A stretch of 64,000 nt of DNA, taken from contig CAMDAD010000001.1 in NCBI GenBank assembly GCA_945888515.1, positions 62,001-126,000 on the forward strand, in the 5' to 3' direction. The position numbers were made by a program, and so were the translations under genes. This stretch comes from Akkermansia muciniphila. GTDB taxonomy: Bacteria > Verrucomicrobiota > Verrucomicrobiia > Verrucomicrobiales > Akkermansiaceae. Positions within the stretch are counted from its first letter, which is position 1; the number at the start of each line of letters is the position of its first letter. Below the pieces are notes generated by a model, which was given only the letters and a program-made list of their open reading frames with translations, did not search any database and was not told the DNA's origin. This document shows, piece by piece, positions 7,966 to 18,216 of this stretch.

Positions 7966-8700
7966 TTATCCTTCAATGCCTTTTGAGCGTAGTCGGAGAT
8001 TTTTTTCTTCCCTAGCCTTAGCGAGTCGATTTCGGATCTCGTCAGCCGTTCGGAAGCCGATGAGATAATTGGCTTCGTTGGCGGTGAGGGCATCGGGTCG
8101 GATGCCGAAGATGTGCTCGATTTGGTTTTCATGGCGTGATTTTAACTTGGATAGGAGGCTTTGGGAAGGGTGAAACTCTTCGACACGTCCTGCGTTCACC
8201 AGCACGACGGTTCCAGCCACATTGCCTTCCCGCTCCTGGATATAATTGGCGAGTTCCGCAAGAGTGCCGCCCATGGTCGTCACGTCGTCAACAAGAACAT
8301 AATCTGCACCGGGGATGACGATTCCCTCAAAGTCGGGACGCGAAGCCATGCGCTCCATGGGATCCGCGCCGGTGTGGAAAACCCGGCTGATTTGCACGAT
8401 GTCGGTGTCGATTAACCCGCCGACGGCGGATGCACAGGCCGTGGCAAGCACCTGAGGAATGGCGTTGTCGCCTGTGGCTTCCCTAGCATGGGGGGCGACA
8501 TACCAGGCATCGGAAGGCAACTGACTTGAGATTTGAGCGATGAAAGAGAGGGCGACGTTCGAGACGAGATCCACGGCGGCTTCTGCGAATCCGGCTTTTG
8601 CCTGCGGGTAGAGTGGATGAGCCTTGAGCAAGGCATCTGTTCTCGCCGATGAGAAAGGTCGAACGATTCGCGATGGGAATGGGTGGGTCCGTACCGGCAT
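7966..8700 (-). CDS. Phosphoribosyltransferase-fold protein
   Basis: YVLVDDVTTMGGTLAELANYIQ (PRPP-binding loop); start uncertain. Confidence 0.7.
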   Translation of the reverse strand: MPVRTHPFPSRIVRPFSSARTDALLKAHPLYPQAKAGFAEAAVDLVSNVALSFIAQISSQLPSDAWYVAPHAREATGDNAIPQVLATACASAVGGLIDTDIVQISRVFHTGADPMERMASRPDFEGIVIPGADYVLVDDVTTMGGTLAELANYIQEREGNVAGTVVLVNAGRVEEFHPSQSLLSKLKSRHENQIEHIFGIRPDALTANEANYLIGFRTADEIRNRLAKAREEKNLRLRSKGIEG

Positions 8701-8724
8701 CGTTGGTGCAACAAAAGTGGTAGA

Positions 8725-9195
8725 TCAAATTCCGGCCCAGGAAAGGGATGTGGTGCGATCTGGCCTTTCGATCCTCGGGGTCTTGGAAATCATGCCGCAC
8801 TTGGGGAAGGACGAGACAGAGGTCGGAGGTCGGAGGTCGGAGGTCGGAGGTCGGAGGTCGGAGGTCGGAGGTCGGAGGTCGGGGTTCTGGATGTCGATCG
8901 GCGTGCCGGTCCGGAAGACTTCTTTTGCAAGAACGGTGCTTTCTTGGCTTAGATCGACTAGGTCGATATCGCGCCGGAGTTGCTCAGCCAGCCGGTTTGG
9001 GAGGTAAAAGCAAGTGACGGGGTCCGCGGCAACAGTGGGTAGGAAAGCGATATCGATGTCGCTCGAGGGATGTTCCGCAGGCCCGCCATACGAGCCGAAA
9101 AGGTAGATGGCCGCCGGAGCAAATGGCATCAAGGCATCCTTAACGAGCGAACATTGCGTATCGGTGAGAGGCATGGGAGTGAGGAAAATGGGCAC
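8725..9195 (-). CDS. MntA-like nucleotidyltransferase with heptamer-encoded C-terminal tail
   Basis: YLFGSYGGPAEHPSSDIDIAFL followed by (PPTSDLR)n encoded by the array at 8819-8883. Confidence 0.7.
   Translation of the reverse strand: MPIFLTPMPLTDTQCSLVKDALMPFAPAAIYLFGSYGGPAEHPSSDIDIAFLPTVAADPVTCFYLPNRLAEQLRRDIDLVDLSQESTVLAKEVFRTGTPIDIQNPDLRPPTSDLRPPTSDLRPPTSVSSFPKCGMISKTPRIERPDRTTSLSWAGI
8819..8883. repeat. Heptamer array (GGAGGTC)n, ~9 units, inside an ORF
   Basis: Direct reading. Confidence 0.97.
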
Positions 9196-9286
9196 GTAAC
9201 CCGAAAGATCGCAAGCGCTGGAACCAATGCGGAATGCGAAGGTCTGATCGTAAAAGAAATCCTAACGATTTTTTCCTGCGAAACAT

Positions 9287-9436
9287 TTCTCGACGCTGCC
9301 GCTCTTGGTCGATTTTGCGAGTCAGAAGCAAAAAACCTTTCGTGACGTGGGTTGGGTCGTGAGGTGCGGATGAGGCACGAGAGAAGAAAAGCAGATTTAC
9401 ACGAAAAGTTCAATTTAAAATGAACAAAAATGAAAA
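9287..9436 (-). repeat. Leader repeat copy 2
   Basis: Direct repeat of 549-698 in the same orientation; also followed by a heptamer array. Confidence 0.92.
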
Positions 9437-9458
9437 TTGTTCGGGAGTCGTCACTGGT

Positions 9459-9500
9459 CCTCTGACCTCTGACCTCTGACCTCTGACCTCTGACCTCCGA
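9459..9500. repeat. Heptamer array (CCTCTGA)n
   Basis: Direct reading. Confidence 0.95.
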
Positions 9501-9540
9501 CGTTCCGAATGACAGGGGTCAAGAGACAGGTAGCTTTCGC
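9492..9540. repeat. 49-bp direct repeat, copy 1 (gacctccgacgttccgaatgacaggggtcaagagacaggtagctttcgc)
   Basis: 2 differences from 10911-10959. Confidence 0.93.
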
Positions 9541-9884
9541 AATCGTATTTTTTGATTTTGGTAACTCATCAGGCAGCCGTTGAGTAATTCCGCAGAGAAT
9601 CGGTTCGCCATGTGTAGCAGCAATTTTTCGATGATATTGCTCTTGAGACCTTCTTCTCGTATCCGGATGACGGAGGGTTGATTCGCGCGCTGCCTTGCAA
9701 GAATCGAGTGAAAGTCGGCATCGAATGTCACGATGATGCGCTTCTTTCGCAGAGCATACGCCATAATATCCAGATCGATTGCCGCTGACATACCGATGTC
9801 CCCGACATGAATGGCATCGTGACCCGCATCACGTAACCGACTGCCTGTGCTTCGGGGAATGCCTTGATCAAGCAACCAGCGCAT
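9519..9884 (-). CDS. DUF5615 PIN-like toxin
   Basis: MRWLLDQGIPRSTGSRLRDAGHDAIHVGDIGM...IIVTFDADF. Confidence 0.85.
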   Translation of the reverse strand: MRWLLDQGIPRSTGSRLRDAGHDAIHVGDIGMSAAIDLDIMAYALRKKRIIVTFDADFHSILARQRANQPSVIRIREEGLKSNIIEKLLLHMANRFSAELLNGCLMSYQNQKIRLRKLPVS

Positions 9885-10110
9885 CGGGATCGAGCGTATA
9901 GATAGCGTCAGGGAGTTGGGATGCTGCGAAATGCAGGGCTTGGCGGATATCTTCGTCTTCGATTTCCGGATATTCTCTTAGGCGTTCCACGCGGTCTGTG
10001 TAAAGCGCTGCAATTTCGAGCGCCCGCCGCACGGTGATGCGGAGGTTTCTCAAACACGGCTGTCCATTCATGACTTCTGGGTTGACGGTAATTCGATCAA
10101 GAGATTTCAT
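9868..10110 (-). CDS. DUF433 antitoxin
   Basis: ITVNPEVMNGQPCLRNLRITVRRALEIAA; overlaps the DUF5615 gene. Confidence 0.87.
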   Translation of the reverse strand: MKSLDRITVNPEVMNGQPCLRNLRITVRRALEIAALYTDRVERLREYPEIEDEDIRQALHFAASQLPDAIYTLDPDALVA

Positions 10111-10268
10111 AGCTATAATGTGGAGTTGAATTTGTCGTTTGGCAAGGAATTGATTTTGATGATCAACATGCTCCTTTGACCGGAAAACGAAAAGGCTGAG
10201 ACTGCTTACTATACCTTTGACTCATTGGGCTTTTGACTTTTGCCTTTTTGTTATGTCTTATGAATCGC

Positions 10269-10726
10269 GTTATCTGCGCCTAAGGGCTTCTAACTCTTGC
10301 CGCAGTGGTTGCCAGTAGGCTTGGTCTTTCAAAATTTCTCCTTGGCGCTCTTCCTCTAGCAGTTGCTCCTGATTTTGCTCAAGAGCCGCTGCGAAGAGTG
10401 GTCGTTCGAGCAATTTTTGCATGGCTTCGTCGCGCTACGCATGGACGAGCTCCATGAGAATCATGGGGGTTCGACACTCACGCAGCCAGAAGTTGATTCG
10501 GATCGGGCTCGGTTGATGGCGATTTTGATACCAATTCGCCTCAACAAGCCTTTGAATCATCGGCCAGTCTTTCGCTCTTTGCGTTTTTTTGGTAGCGACG
10601 AGATTCGATATCGCGACTAAACTCCGCAGCTCCGTAAAACACGCAGGCTTGACCTCCTATGAGCAGGCAACGGACGCCATGCTTGCGCATCGAAGAAAGG
10701 ACTATCAGTGTCGGGTTCTGGTTCAA
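10269..10726 (-). pseudogene. Decayed DUF6036-like nucleotidyltransferase
   Basis: N-term GVRCLLIGGQACVFYGAAEFSRDIE then a frame break; separate downstream frames encode NFWLREC and RPLFAAALEQNQEQLLEEERQGEILKDQAYWQPLRQELEALRRR ending at 10269. Confidence 0.65.
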
Positions 10727-10910
10727 TGTTGCCTCCTAGTGAAAAAAAGATGTCCCACAGTTTCATCGACTCACGCCAACGCTCTTGAGGTGTCAAAAGA
10801 TACTACTCTAACCACTCGTCAGAAATGTCACACCTTTCATTCATAGCTTGTATGTCATACGAAATGGAATAGGAACAAAGGAAAACCTGAAAAATGAGAA
10901 ATTGTCCTGC

Positions 10911-10959
10911 GACCTCCGACGTTCCGAATGACAAGGATCAAGAGACAGGTAGCTTTCGC
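10911..10959. repeat. 49-bp direct repeat, copy 2
   Basis: See 9492-9540. Confidence 0.93.
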
Positions 10960-11108
10960 GTCACCCAATTTCTACGACTTCGACCGTGGCTTCTCGGTTG
11001 ATGAGGCAGTGAATTTTTTTTGCTGCATGGCGCATTTTTTGATGAATGTCATGGGTCGAAGGGTTTCCACAACGCAGCCAGACGATCATCGGTGGCGCTC
11101 CGCGTAGT

Positions 11109-11774
11109 TTATTCCAATCGGGGTCGTCCACCACAGTCCACCATACGCTTCCTAATCGCTTTGACGGCGAAAGATGTGATGATAATCACGGAGAACCCGA
11201 TGAGGAGCAGGCCGGTTTTTCCCTCGAAGATCGCACCGCCGGTTAATACGAAGCCGCAGACATAGAGGCCCGTGGTAGGGAGGGCGATGGCGAGAGAATA
11301 GCGGAGAGGCATGCCCAGCAAGCCTAACAAGTAATTCTGGGCACAGAGAGGGACGCCGGGGGTGAGTCGCAGAGCCGCAGCCAGTCGCCAATCGTGGGAG
11401 CCGGATTTCGACTTCCATTTTTCCCAGTGATCTCCCAGAAGGCGCTGAATGATTTTCCGGCCAACGCCAGCAGCCAGCCAGTGCGACCAGGTAATATTGA
11501 TGAGCACTGCGGCCAGCGAGAGGGCGCAGGCGAGAGGATTCGATCCCCAGACGACACCCGCGAGAATGAGTAGAGGCGACGCGGGAAAGGCGAAGCTCGG
11601 GAGGATGGCGATGGCGAGGAACAACGCGATCGGGTAGACACGGCACCATTCGAGCACGGGATCCTTGAGAGAAATCGCCTGCTGGATCCAACCGAAGTGC
11701 CATGCGATGCCCAGCACCGTCATCGCGACGAGGGCGAGTGCGGCGAAGAGGAGGCGGCGGCTGGGGGGAGGCAT
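11109..11774 (-). CDS. TVP38/TMEM64 (SNARE-associated) family membrane protein
   Basis: Multiple TM segments; LLILAGVVWG, RLTPGVPLCAQNYLLGL. Confidence 0.8.
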   Translation of the reverse strand: MPPPSRRLLFAALALVAMTVLGIAWHFGWIQQAISLKDPVLEWCRVYPIALFLAIAILPSFAFPASPLLILAGVVWGSNPLACALSLAAVLINITWSHWLAAGVGRKIIQRLLGDHWEKWKSKSGSHDWRLAAALRLTPGVPLCAQNYLLGLLGMPLRYSLAIALPTTGLYVCGFVLTGGAIFEGKTGLLLIGFSVIIITSFAVKAIRKRMVDCGGRPRLE

Positions 11775-11852
11775 GGTGAAGTTGGGGAGAATTTAGGTTG
11801 AGCGATGATTCGTGCTTGCTGTGGGGTGAGTCGCATGGGCAGCGGGTGAGGC

Positions 11853-12632
11853 TTACCGACTTACCGACTTACTCTCTTTCCTGAGATCGCGGAGGAGTTG
11901 GTAGGCGAAGATGCTGTTGTAAGTGAAGTAGCGTTTGAAAAGCCGCTTGGGCTCCATGAGGAGGCGGAAGAGCCACTCCATCCCGATTTTTTGGACGAAC
12001 CGAGGTGCCTGCCGCACTTCGCCAGCGTGAAAGGCGAAGGCCGCGCCGATCCCAAAGTATACGGCGGGGGGAAGAAGATGTTTGTGCGCAGCGATCCATT
12101 TTTCTTGTTTCGGGCAACCTAGGCCTACCCACACCAGATTGGCTCCGCTCTGGCGTATCATTTCAGCGATGCGTTCGCTCTCCCCCACTGGCCAGCTGCC
12201 GAATGGAGGTGAGTAAGAACCTGCGATGACGGAGTGCGTAAATTTTTCTCGGAAGTGCGATTGCAATTTTTGGAGTGTCTCATTTTTTCCTCCTAAAAAG
12301 TAGTGTCGATAGAGACTGTGTGCGGTATCAGTCCGCGCGAAAGTTTCCTGCATCAGGGTGGGACCATACACGCGATCAGTGAGGCGCTGGGCGACAGGGA
12401 GTTGGGCATTGAGCGCCCAAACGAGAGGCATGCCATCGGGACAAATCAGGTCGAACTCCCCCATCGCTCTGGCAAATTCCGGATCTTGATGAGTCAGGGC
12501 CGCCACGTGGGTGTTGGCTGCTTCTACGGCATAGGCGCGATCTTGTTTTTGAGCACGCTCTAGGATCCAATCGATGGCATCTTGGTAGTTCGTCACCGCG
12601 ATGGGAAGGCCGATGACAGGGAGCGAGAGCAT
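11853..12632 (-). CDS. WecG/TagA/CpsF family glycosyltransferase
   Basis: NTHVAALTHQDPEFARAMGEFDLICPDGMPLVWA; GLGCPKQEKWI. Confidence 0.92.
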   Translation of the reverse strand: MLSLPVIGLPIAVTNYQDAIDWILERAQKQDRAYAVEAANTHVAALTHQDPEFARAMGEFDLICPDGMPLVWALNAQLPVAQRLTDRVYGPTLMQETFARTDTAHSLYRHYFLGGKNETLQKLQSHFREKFTHSVIAGSYSPPFGSWPVGESERIAEMIRQSGANLVWVGLGCPKQEKWIAAHKHLLPPAVYFGIGAAFAFHAGEVRQAPRFVQKIGMEWLFRLLMEPKRLFKRYFTYNSIFAYQLLRDLRKESKSVSR

Positions 12633-12762
12633 GGGGCGCTGGGAAGGCTGGAAGAATTTTAAATTTGAGATTTTGGATTCTATAGGGAACCTTGCTCAGG
12701 CATCTGATAGGTTGATTGAGAACGAACGACGATTGTTTGATCGGCCGTCTTTTCCCGCAGCC

Positions 12763-13965
12763 TCAGATGGGACCACCACGGATCCATGAAGTGATCACGC
12801 GCACGACCTCATCGAGTTGCTGTTGCGTTAGCTCGGCGTAGATGGGGATGCTGAGAACTTCGGTGGCCAGGCGATGAGCGATTTCGCAGTCGCTGCGGCT
12901 CGCATCTGGGAGATGGGCGAAGCATTCCTGCTGATCCATGGTGAGTGGATAATAGACCTCGCAACCGATGCCTTTTTCCATCAGCTGCGCCTTGAGGGCA
13001 TCGCGCTGGCCCTCGCCGATGACGCGGAGGGTGTATTGATTCCAGATGTGCGTGTTGTGCGCGTAGGAGACGGGAAGGATGATCTTCGCATTTGTTTCGG
13101 CCAGCCAGTCGTTTTGTCGGGTGAAACATTGGCAGTGCGCGGGATCGGCGACGATGACACCGGGAAGCTCTGAAAATTTTTCCGTGTAATACGCGGCATT
13201 GCGCTGGCGTCCTGCGGTGAAGGAATCATATTCGGCCAGCTTGACTCGCAAGAGCGCGGCTTGGAGAGTGTCCATGCGGAAATTTCCGCCAACGACCGAG
13301 TGAAAGTATTTCGGCTGCATGCCGTGGTTTCGCATCATGCGGGCTTTTTCCGCGAGAGCATCGTCATGGGTGACGAGCAGTCCGCCATCGCCGAAACCAC
13401 CGAGATTTTTCGAGGGGAAAAAACTATAGGCACCGTAGTGGCCGATGGTGCCACAAGGTTTTCCTTTGGTGAGTGAGCCGATGGCTTGGGCGCAGTCCTC
13501 GATGACCCAGAGTTGGTGTTTGTCCGCGAGGGCCTGGATGGCATCCATGTCGGCGCTTTGACCGAACAAATGTACTGGCATGATCGCCTTGGTGCGCGAG
13601 GTGATTTTTGCGGCGGCTTTTTCGGCATCGATGTTGAAACAGATGGGACAAACATCGACAAACACCGGCGTGGCACCGGTGCGGGCTACGGAGCCGGCGG
13701 TGGCGAAGAACGTGAAACTGGGCAGGATGACTTCGTCGCCAGGACCGATGCCGAGGGCCATGAGGGCCATGACGAGGGCATCGGTGCCCGAGCTACATGC
13801 GATGGCATGCTTCACCTCTAGCATGGCGGCGCATTCTTGTTCGAACGCGAGCACATCGGGCCCCATGATGAACTGACCAGAGGCGAGCACGCGATCAAAG
13901 GCCTCTCGGAGTTTTTCCGTAAGCGGGTGATTTTGAGCGTTTACGTCGAGGAGCGGGACGGGCAT
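12763..13965 (-). CDS. DegT/DnrJ/EryC1/StrS sugar aminotransferase
   Basis: ACSSGTDALVMALMALGIGPGDEVILPSFTFFATA; likely start MPVPLLDVNAQN at 13965. Confidence 0.93.
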   Translation of the reverse strand: MPVPLLDVNAQNHPLTEKLREAFDRVLASGQFIMGPDVLAFEQECAAMLEVKHAIACSSGTDALVMALMALGIGPGDEVILPSFTFFATAGSVARTGATPVFVDVCPICFNIDAEKAAAKITSRTKAIMPVHLFGQSADMDAIQALADKHQLWVIEDCAQAIGSLTKGKPCGTIGHYGAYSFFPSKNLGGFGDGGLLVTHDDALAEKARMMRNHGMQPKYFHSVVGGNFRMDTLQAALLRVKLAEYDSFTAGRQRNAAYYTEKFSELPGVIVADPAHCQCFTRQNDWLAETNAKIILPVSYAHNTHIWNQYTLRVIGEGQRDALKAQLMEKGIGCEVYYPLTMDQQECFAHLPDASRSDCEIAHRLATEVLSIPIYAELTQQQLDEVVRVITSWIRGGPI

Positions 13966-14143
13966 GGTGTAGAATGCGGAAACGTAGAAGAAATGGGAAC
14001 GGCGAAATGACGCGACTGTTTTGCTTGAGGGAGCGCAGAGTTTTCGTCTGCTACTTCGTTTCTGAAATGACAATCGAAATTTCCATCGGCATTGGTGAGG
14101 CGCGCGTAAATCTCAGAAATTTTTTGTGAGAGTCGACGCTGTT

Positions 14144-15262
14144 TTATTCTCTCGGAGTTTGCACGGTATGCCCGTGTCGACGCAGCAACGCTGTCGCGCG
14201 GGCTTCCGCTAGGTCGTGCTGAACCATTTCGGCGCACATTTCCTCCACCGTGATTTCTGGTTGCCATCCCAGCTTTTCCTTTGCCTTCGTGGGATCGCCC
14301 AACAAAGTCTCGACTTCCGCGGGACGAAAGTAGCGCGAATCCACTCTGACAATCACTTGCCCTACCTGCAAGTCAGGCGACAGCGATGCGTCATGGATGG
14401 CAGCTATCGTAGCGATTTCATCGACGCCCTCACCACTGAAAGCGATTTCCAAGCCAGCCTCGGCGGCGGCCATGCGAACAAACTCGCGCACGGAAATTTG
14501 TTTGCCGGTGGCGATGACGAAGTCATCCGCCACTTCTTGTTGGAGCATCATCCACTGCATACGCACGTAGTCCTTGGCGTGGCCCCAATCGCGCAAGGAA
14601 TCGAGATTGCCCAAGTAGAGGCATTTTTCCAGGCCAGTCGCGATGTTCGCCATGGCGCGGGTGATTTTCCTGGTGACGAAGGTTTCCCCTCTTCGTGGAG
14701 ACTCGTGATTGAAAAGAATGCCATTGCACGCATACATGCCATATGCTTCGCGATAGTTTACCGTGATCCAGTAAGCATACATTTTTGCTACGGCATACGG
14801 TGAGCGTGGATGAAAAGGCGTCGTTTCCTTTTGAGGGATCTCTTGAACAAGGCCGTAGAGCTCGGATGTGGATGCTTGATAAAAACGAGTTTTCTTTTCA
14901 AGACCCAGGAAACGAATGGCTTCTAACAAACGCAGTGCACCCATCGCATCGACATCCGCCGTGTATTCAGGCACTTCAAACGAAACGGCGACGTGGGACT
15001 GAGCGCCTAAATTGTAAATTTCATCTGGCTGGATTTCACTCACCAAACGGATGAGATTCGAGCTATCCGTCAAGTCGCCGTAGTGGAGGCGAAAGCGACT
15101 ATTCTCGATCTGAGGATCCTCGTAAATGTGATCTACCCGCGCGGTATTAAACAGCGATGCACGCCGTTTGATGCCGTGTACTTCGTATCCTTTCTCGAGA
15201 AGAAATTCAGCGAGATAGGAACCGTCTTGTCCTGTAATGCCAGTGATGAGGGCTTTTTTCAT
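14144..15262 (-). CDS. gmd: GDP-mannose 4,6-dehydratase
   Basis: [46 protein letters not shown]. Confidence 0.96.
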   Translation of the reverse strand: MKKALITGITGQDGSYLAEFLLEKGYEVHGIKRRASLFNTARVDHIYEDPQIENSRFRLHYGDLTDSSNLIRLVSEIQPDEIYNLGAQSHVAVSFEVPEYTADVDAMGALRLLEAIRFLGLEKKTRFYQASTSELYGLVQEIPQKETTPFHPRSPYAVAKMYAYWITVNYREAYGMYACNGILFNHESPRRGETFVTRKITRAMANIATGLEKCLYLGNLDSLRDWGHAKDYVRMQWMMLQQEVADDFVIATGKQISVREFVRMAAAEAGLEIAFSGEGVDEIATIAAIHDASLSPDLQVGQVIVRVDSRYFRPAEVETLLGDPTKAKEKLGWQPEITVEEMCAEMVQHDLAEARATALLRRHGHTVQTPRE

Positions 15263-16203
15263 GATTCAATACGTACTTTTCCTTGTTGCCATTCTTGGAG
15301 GAATGCTTGATAGGCCTCGGTTAATCCATGGCGCAAGGATGTTTTCGCCTGCCACCCGAGGGAGTGTCCCAGTGTCATATCAAGTAGTTTTCGGGGCGTG
15401 CCGTCGGGCTTGGTGGGATCGTTGAGAATCTGGCCAGTGAAGCCAATGATCTCGGCGATCAACTGTGTGAGTTCCCGAATGCTGATGTCTTTTCCGGTGC
15501 CAACGTTCACCCAGTCGGGCGGATCCGCATGCTCGATCAGATGGAAACAGGCTTCGGCGAGATCATCGACATAAAGAAATTCACGGCGAGGTGTGCCCGT
15601 GCCCCAGATGGTAATGGATTCGTGTTGCTGGACTTTCGCCTCGTGAATCCGACGGATCAGAGCAGGAACGACGTGGCTATTTTCCGCGTGATAGTTATCG
15701 CCTGGTCCATAAAGGTTGGTAGGCATGGCGGAGTGATAGAGAAGACCATACTGATGCCGGTAGGCTTGACAAAGTTTTAGGGCCGCAATTTTTGCGATCG
15801 CATAAGCTTCATTGGTTGGCTCCAGTGGAGAGGAAAGCAAACAACTCTCCGGCATCGGCTGCGGAGCGTGTTTGGGATAAATACAGGAACTGCCCAGATT
15901 CAGTAATCGTTGCACACCTGCACGGCGACTGGCCTCGATGAGATTCGTGGCAATCATCACATTCTCATAAAGAAACTCCGCCGGATACGTGTTGTTGGCA
16001 TGGATGCCACCGACTTTTGCGGCCGCGATCATGACCATTGCTGGTTGGTGATGTGCGAGAAACGAATTGACAGCCGATTGATCGAGAAGATTCAGTTCAT
16101 CACGCGTCGCCACGATGACCTCCAGATCTTGGCGCGACTGGGCCGCCCGGACGAGCGCGGAGCCTACCATTCCTCGATGACCTGCGATGTAGATTTTTTT
16201 CAT
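15259..16203 (-). CDS. fcl: GDP-L-fucose synthase
   Basis: [19 protein letters not shown]; overlaps gmd. Confidence 0.95.
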   Translation of the reverse strand: MKKIYIAGHRGMVGSALVRAAQSRQDLEVIVATRDELNLLDQSAVNSFLAHHQPAMVMIAAAKVGGIHANNTYPAEFLYENVMIATNLIEASRRAGVQRLLNLGSSCIYPKHAPQPMPESCLLSSPLEPTNEAYAIAKIAALKLCQAYRHQYGLLYHSAMPTNLYGPGDNYHAENSHVVPALIRRIHEAKVQQHESITIWGTGTPRREFLYVDDLAEACFHLIEHADPPDWVNVGTGKDISIRELTQLIAEIIGFTGQILNDPTKPDGTPRKLLDMTLGHSLGWQAKTSLRHGLTEAYQAFLQEWQQGKVRIES

Positions 16204-16244
16204 AGAGAATCAGAAATTCGGAAGATGAAATCGTGTGAGAGAAA

Positions 16245-17627
16245 CTAAGCTTGGCCGATGCAGTAAAGGCGGAAACCGATGTCGCGCATTCGTTCCGCGG
16301 GAAGGATGTTTCGCCCGTCGAAGGCGAAAGCGGGCTTGAGCATGTTTTGATGAATCGACACAAAATCAAGATCGCGGAATTCATCCCACTCCGTCAGCAC
16401 CACCATAGCGTGGGCTTGCTCGAGAGCCTCCATGGGATCAGAAACGAATTGCAGGTGGCTCTGTAAAATCGACTCCGGCACGCCGACGTAAGCGAGATCC
16501 GCTAGGATCATCGACGCGGGGACTTTCGGGTCATAGATGCTGACGCGGGCATTTTCCATCAACAGATCGCGCACCACGTAGATGGCCGCGGACTCTCGGG
16601 TGTCGTTAGTATCTTTTTTGAACGCGAATCCGAGAACGCCGATTTTTTTTCCTGAGACCGTGTTGAAGAGAGTGTGAACAATGCGTTGGGAAAAGCGCGA
16701 CTTTTGCCAATCGTTCATGCGGATCACCTCATTCCAATAGCGCGCCACTTCTGGCAGGCCGAAGTGTTCGCAGAGATAGACGAGGTTGAGAATGTCCTTC
16801 TGGAAACACGACCCACCGAAACCAACTGATGCTTTGAGGAATTTCGGACCGATGCGGGAATCATAACCGATCGCTTTTCCTACCTCATCGACACTGGCCC
16901 CGGTCTTTTCGCAGAGAGCGGAGATCGAATTGATCGAAGAGATGCGCTGGGCGAGGAAGGCATTGGCGACGAGCTTCGAGAGCTCCGAGGACCAGGTATT
17001 GGTGGTGATGATACGTTCGCGCGGGATCCAGTGAGCATAGACCTGCACGAGGCTTTCGATCGCGGCGAGACCTTCGGGCGTTTGCTCGCCGCCGATGAGA
17101 ATGCGATCGGGATTTTCCATGTCCGATACGGCAGTGCCTTCCGCAAGAAATTCCGGATTCGATAACACCTGGAATTGTCCGGATTCGGAATTCGACTCGA
17201 GGATGGTGCGCATCGCCTCCGCCGTGCGAACGGGAATCGTAGATTTCTCTACCACGATGGTCGCACCTTTCGCTTCCTCCGCAATCATGCGCGCGGCGGA
17301 CTCCACATAGCATAAGTCCGCTGCCCGGCCAGCACCGGCGCCGTAGGTTTTAGTCGGCGTGCCCACAGCGACAAAAACCATGTCCGCCTCGCGAATGGCA
17401 GCGCGGACTTCCGTGCGGAAAAATAAGTTGCGATCGCGGCAATCATTGACGAGCTCTAACAAGCCCGGCTCATACACAGGAAGCTCTTGTGAGTTCCATG
17501 CGGCAATGCGAGCCTCGTTGAGATCGACCACGGTAACCGTGATATCGGGGCATTTCGCGGCGATCATCGCCATCGTGGGACCGCCGACGTAGCCGGCACC
17601 GATGCAGCAGATTTTTTTGATTGTCAT
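16245..17627 (-). CDS. ugd: UDP-glucose 6-dehydrogenase, eukaryote-like
   Basis: [55 protein letters not shown] at 17627. Confidence 0.92.
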   Translation of the reverse strand: MTIKKICCIGAGYVGGPTMAMIAAKCPDITVTVVDLNEARIAAWNSQELPVYEPGLLELVNDCRDRNLFFRTEVRAAIREADMVFVAVGTPTKTYGAGAGRAADLCYVESAARMIAEEAKGATIVVEKSTIPVRTAEAMRTILESNSESGQFQVLSNPEFLAEGTAVSDMENPDRILIGGEQTPEGLAAIESLVQVYAHWIPRERIITTNTWSSELSKLVANAFLAQRISSINSISALCEKTGASVDEVGKAIGYDSRIGPKFLKASVGFGGSCFQKDILNLVYLCEHFGLPEVARYWNEVIRMNDWQKSRFSQRIVHTLFNTVSGKKIGVLGFAFKKDTNDTRESAAIYVVRDLLMENARVSIYDPKVPASMILADLAYVGVPESILQSHLQFVSDPMEALEQAHAMVVLTEWDEFRDLDFVSIHQNMLKPAFAFDGRNILPAERMRDIGFRLYCIGQA

Positions 17628-17661
17628 AAGTAGTTTCGCAGAGGGGCAAATCGAAGAGATT

Positions 17662-18216
17662 TCACAGAGAAAGTATTTTTTGCCAAATCGCAGTGAAGTG
17701 GCGCGTTTGCATTTGCTCTTGTAAAAATTCGTTGGTGGTAATGCTCGAATCGTGCTCCAGAAGATTCGCGATGTCGCGCAGATGCTTCTCCGATCCACCT
17801 TCTTGAAAGAATTCTATTTTGCGAAGGATCACGTATTCGATAGGAGCAAAAGAAACTTCAACATCAGCGACGGCAACTCGTACCGGTCTTCGCATCGCCC
17901 ACTGATGCAGCGCGTCATTACCGCAGAGATATACGTCTGCTTTCAGCATGCTATGCAGCGATATGATAGTGAAATGTCCGCGTTGTGATCGCACACACTC
18001 AGCTTCCATGACCTCGCGCGGTGGCAAATAAAAATTTTCCTCGGGAAATGCTTCACTGAGTTTTTGGAGCTGCGTTCTGTTCATTTCCAGGATCAAATCG
18101 ATATCATTGGTCAGTCGCGGCTCACCATAGGCCATGGTGGCGACCGAACCGGTTACGAGGTATCGCAGACCGCTTTTTTCCAGTGGTGCGATGAACGTTG
18201 AAATCAAGTCAATCAT
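17662..18216 (-). CDS. Nucleotidyltransferase (DUF6036-like), TA-type
   Basis: [29 protein letters not shown]. Confidence 0.8.
   Translation of the reverse strand: MIDLISTFIAPLEKSGLRYLVTGSVATMAYGEPRLTNDIDLILEMNRTQLQKLSEAFPEENFYLPPREVMEAECVRSQRGHFTIISLHSMLKADVYLCGNDALHQWAMRRPVRVAVADVEVSFAPIEYVILRKIEFFQEGGSEKHLRDIANLLEHDSSITTNEFLQEQMQTRHFTAIWQKILSL

Noticed and set aside
2410-9500. Heptamer arrays as CRISPR arrays
   Set aside because: Unit is 7 bp with no unique spacers and no cas genes; they are simple tandem repeats.
549-10959. Chromosomal integron with attC sites
   Set aside because: Cassette-like layout, but no integrase in the window and repeats lack attC-type R/L box folding that I can recognise.
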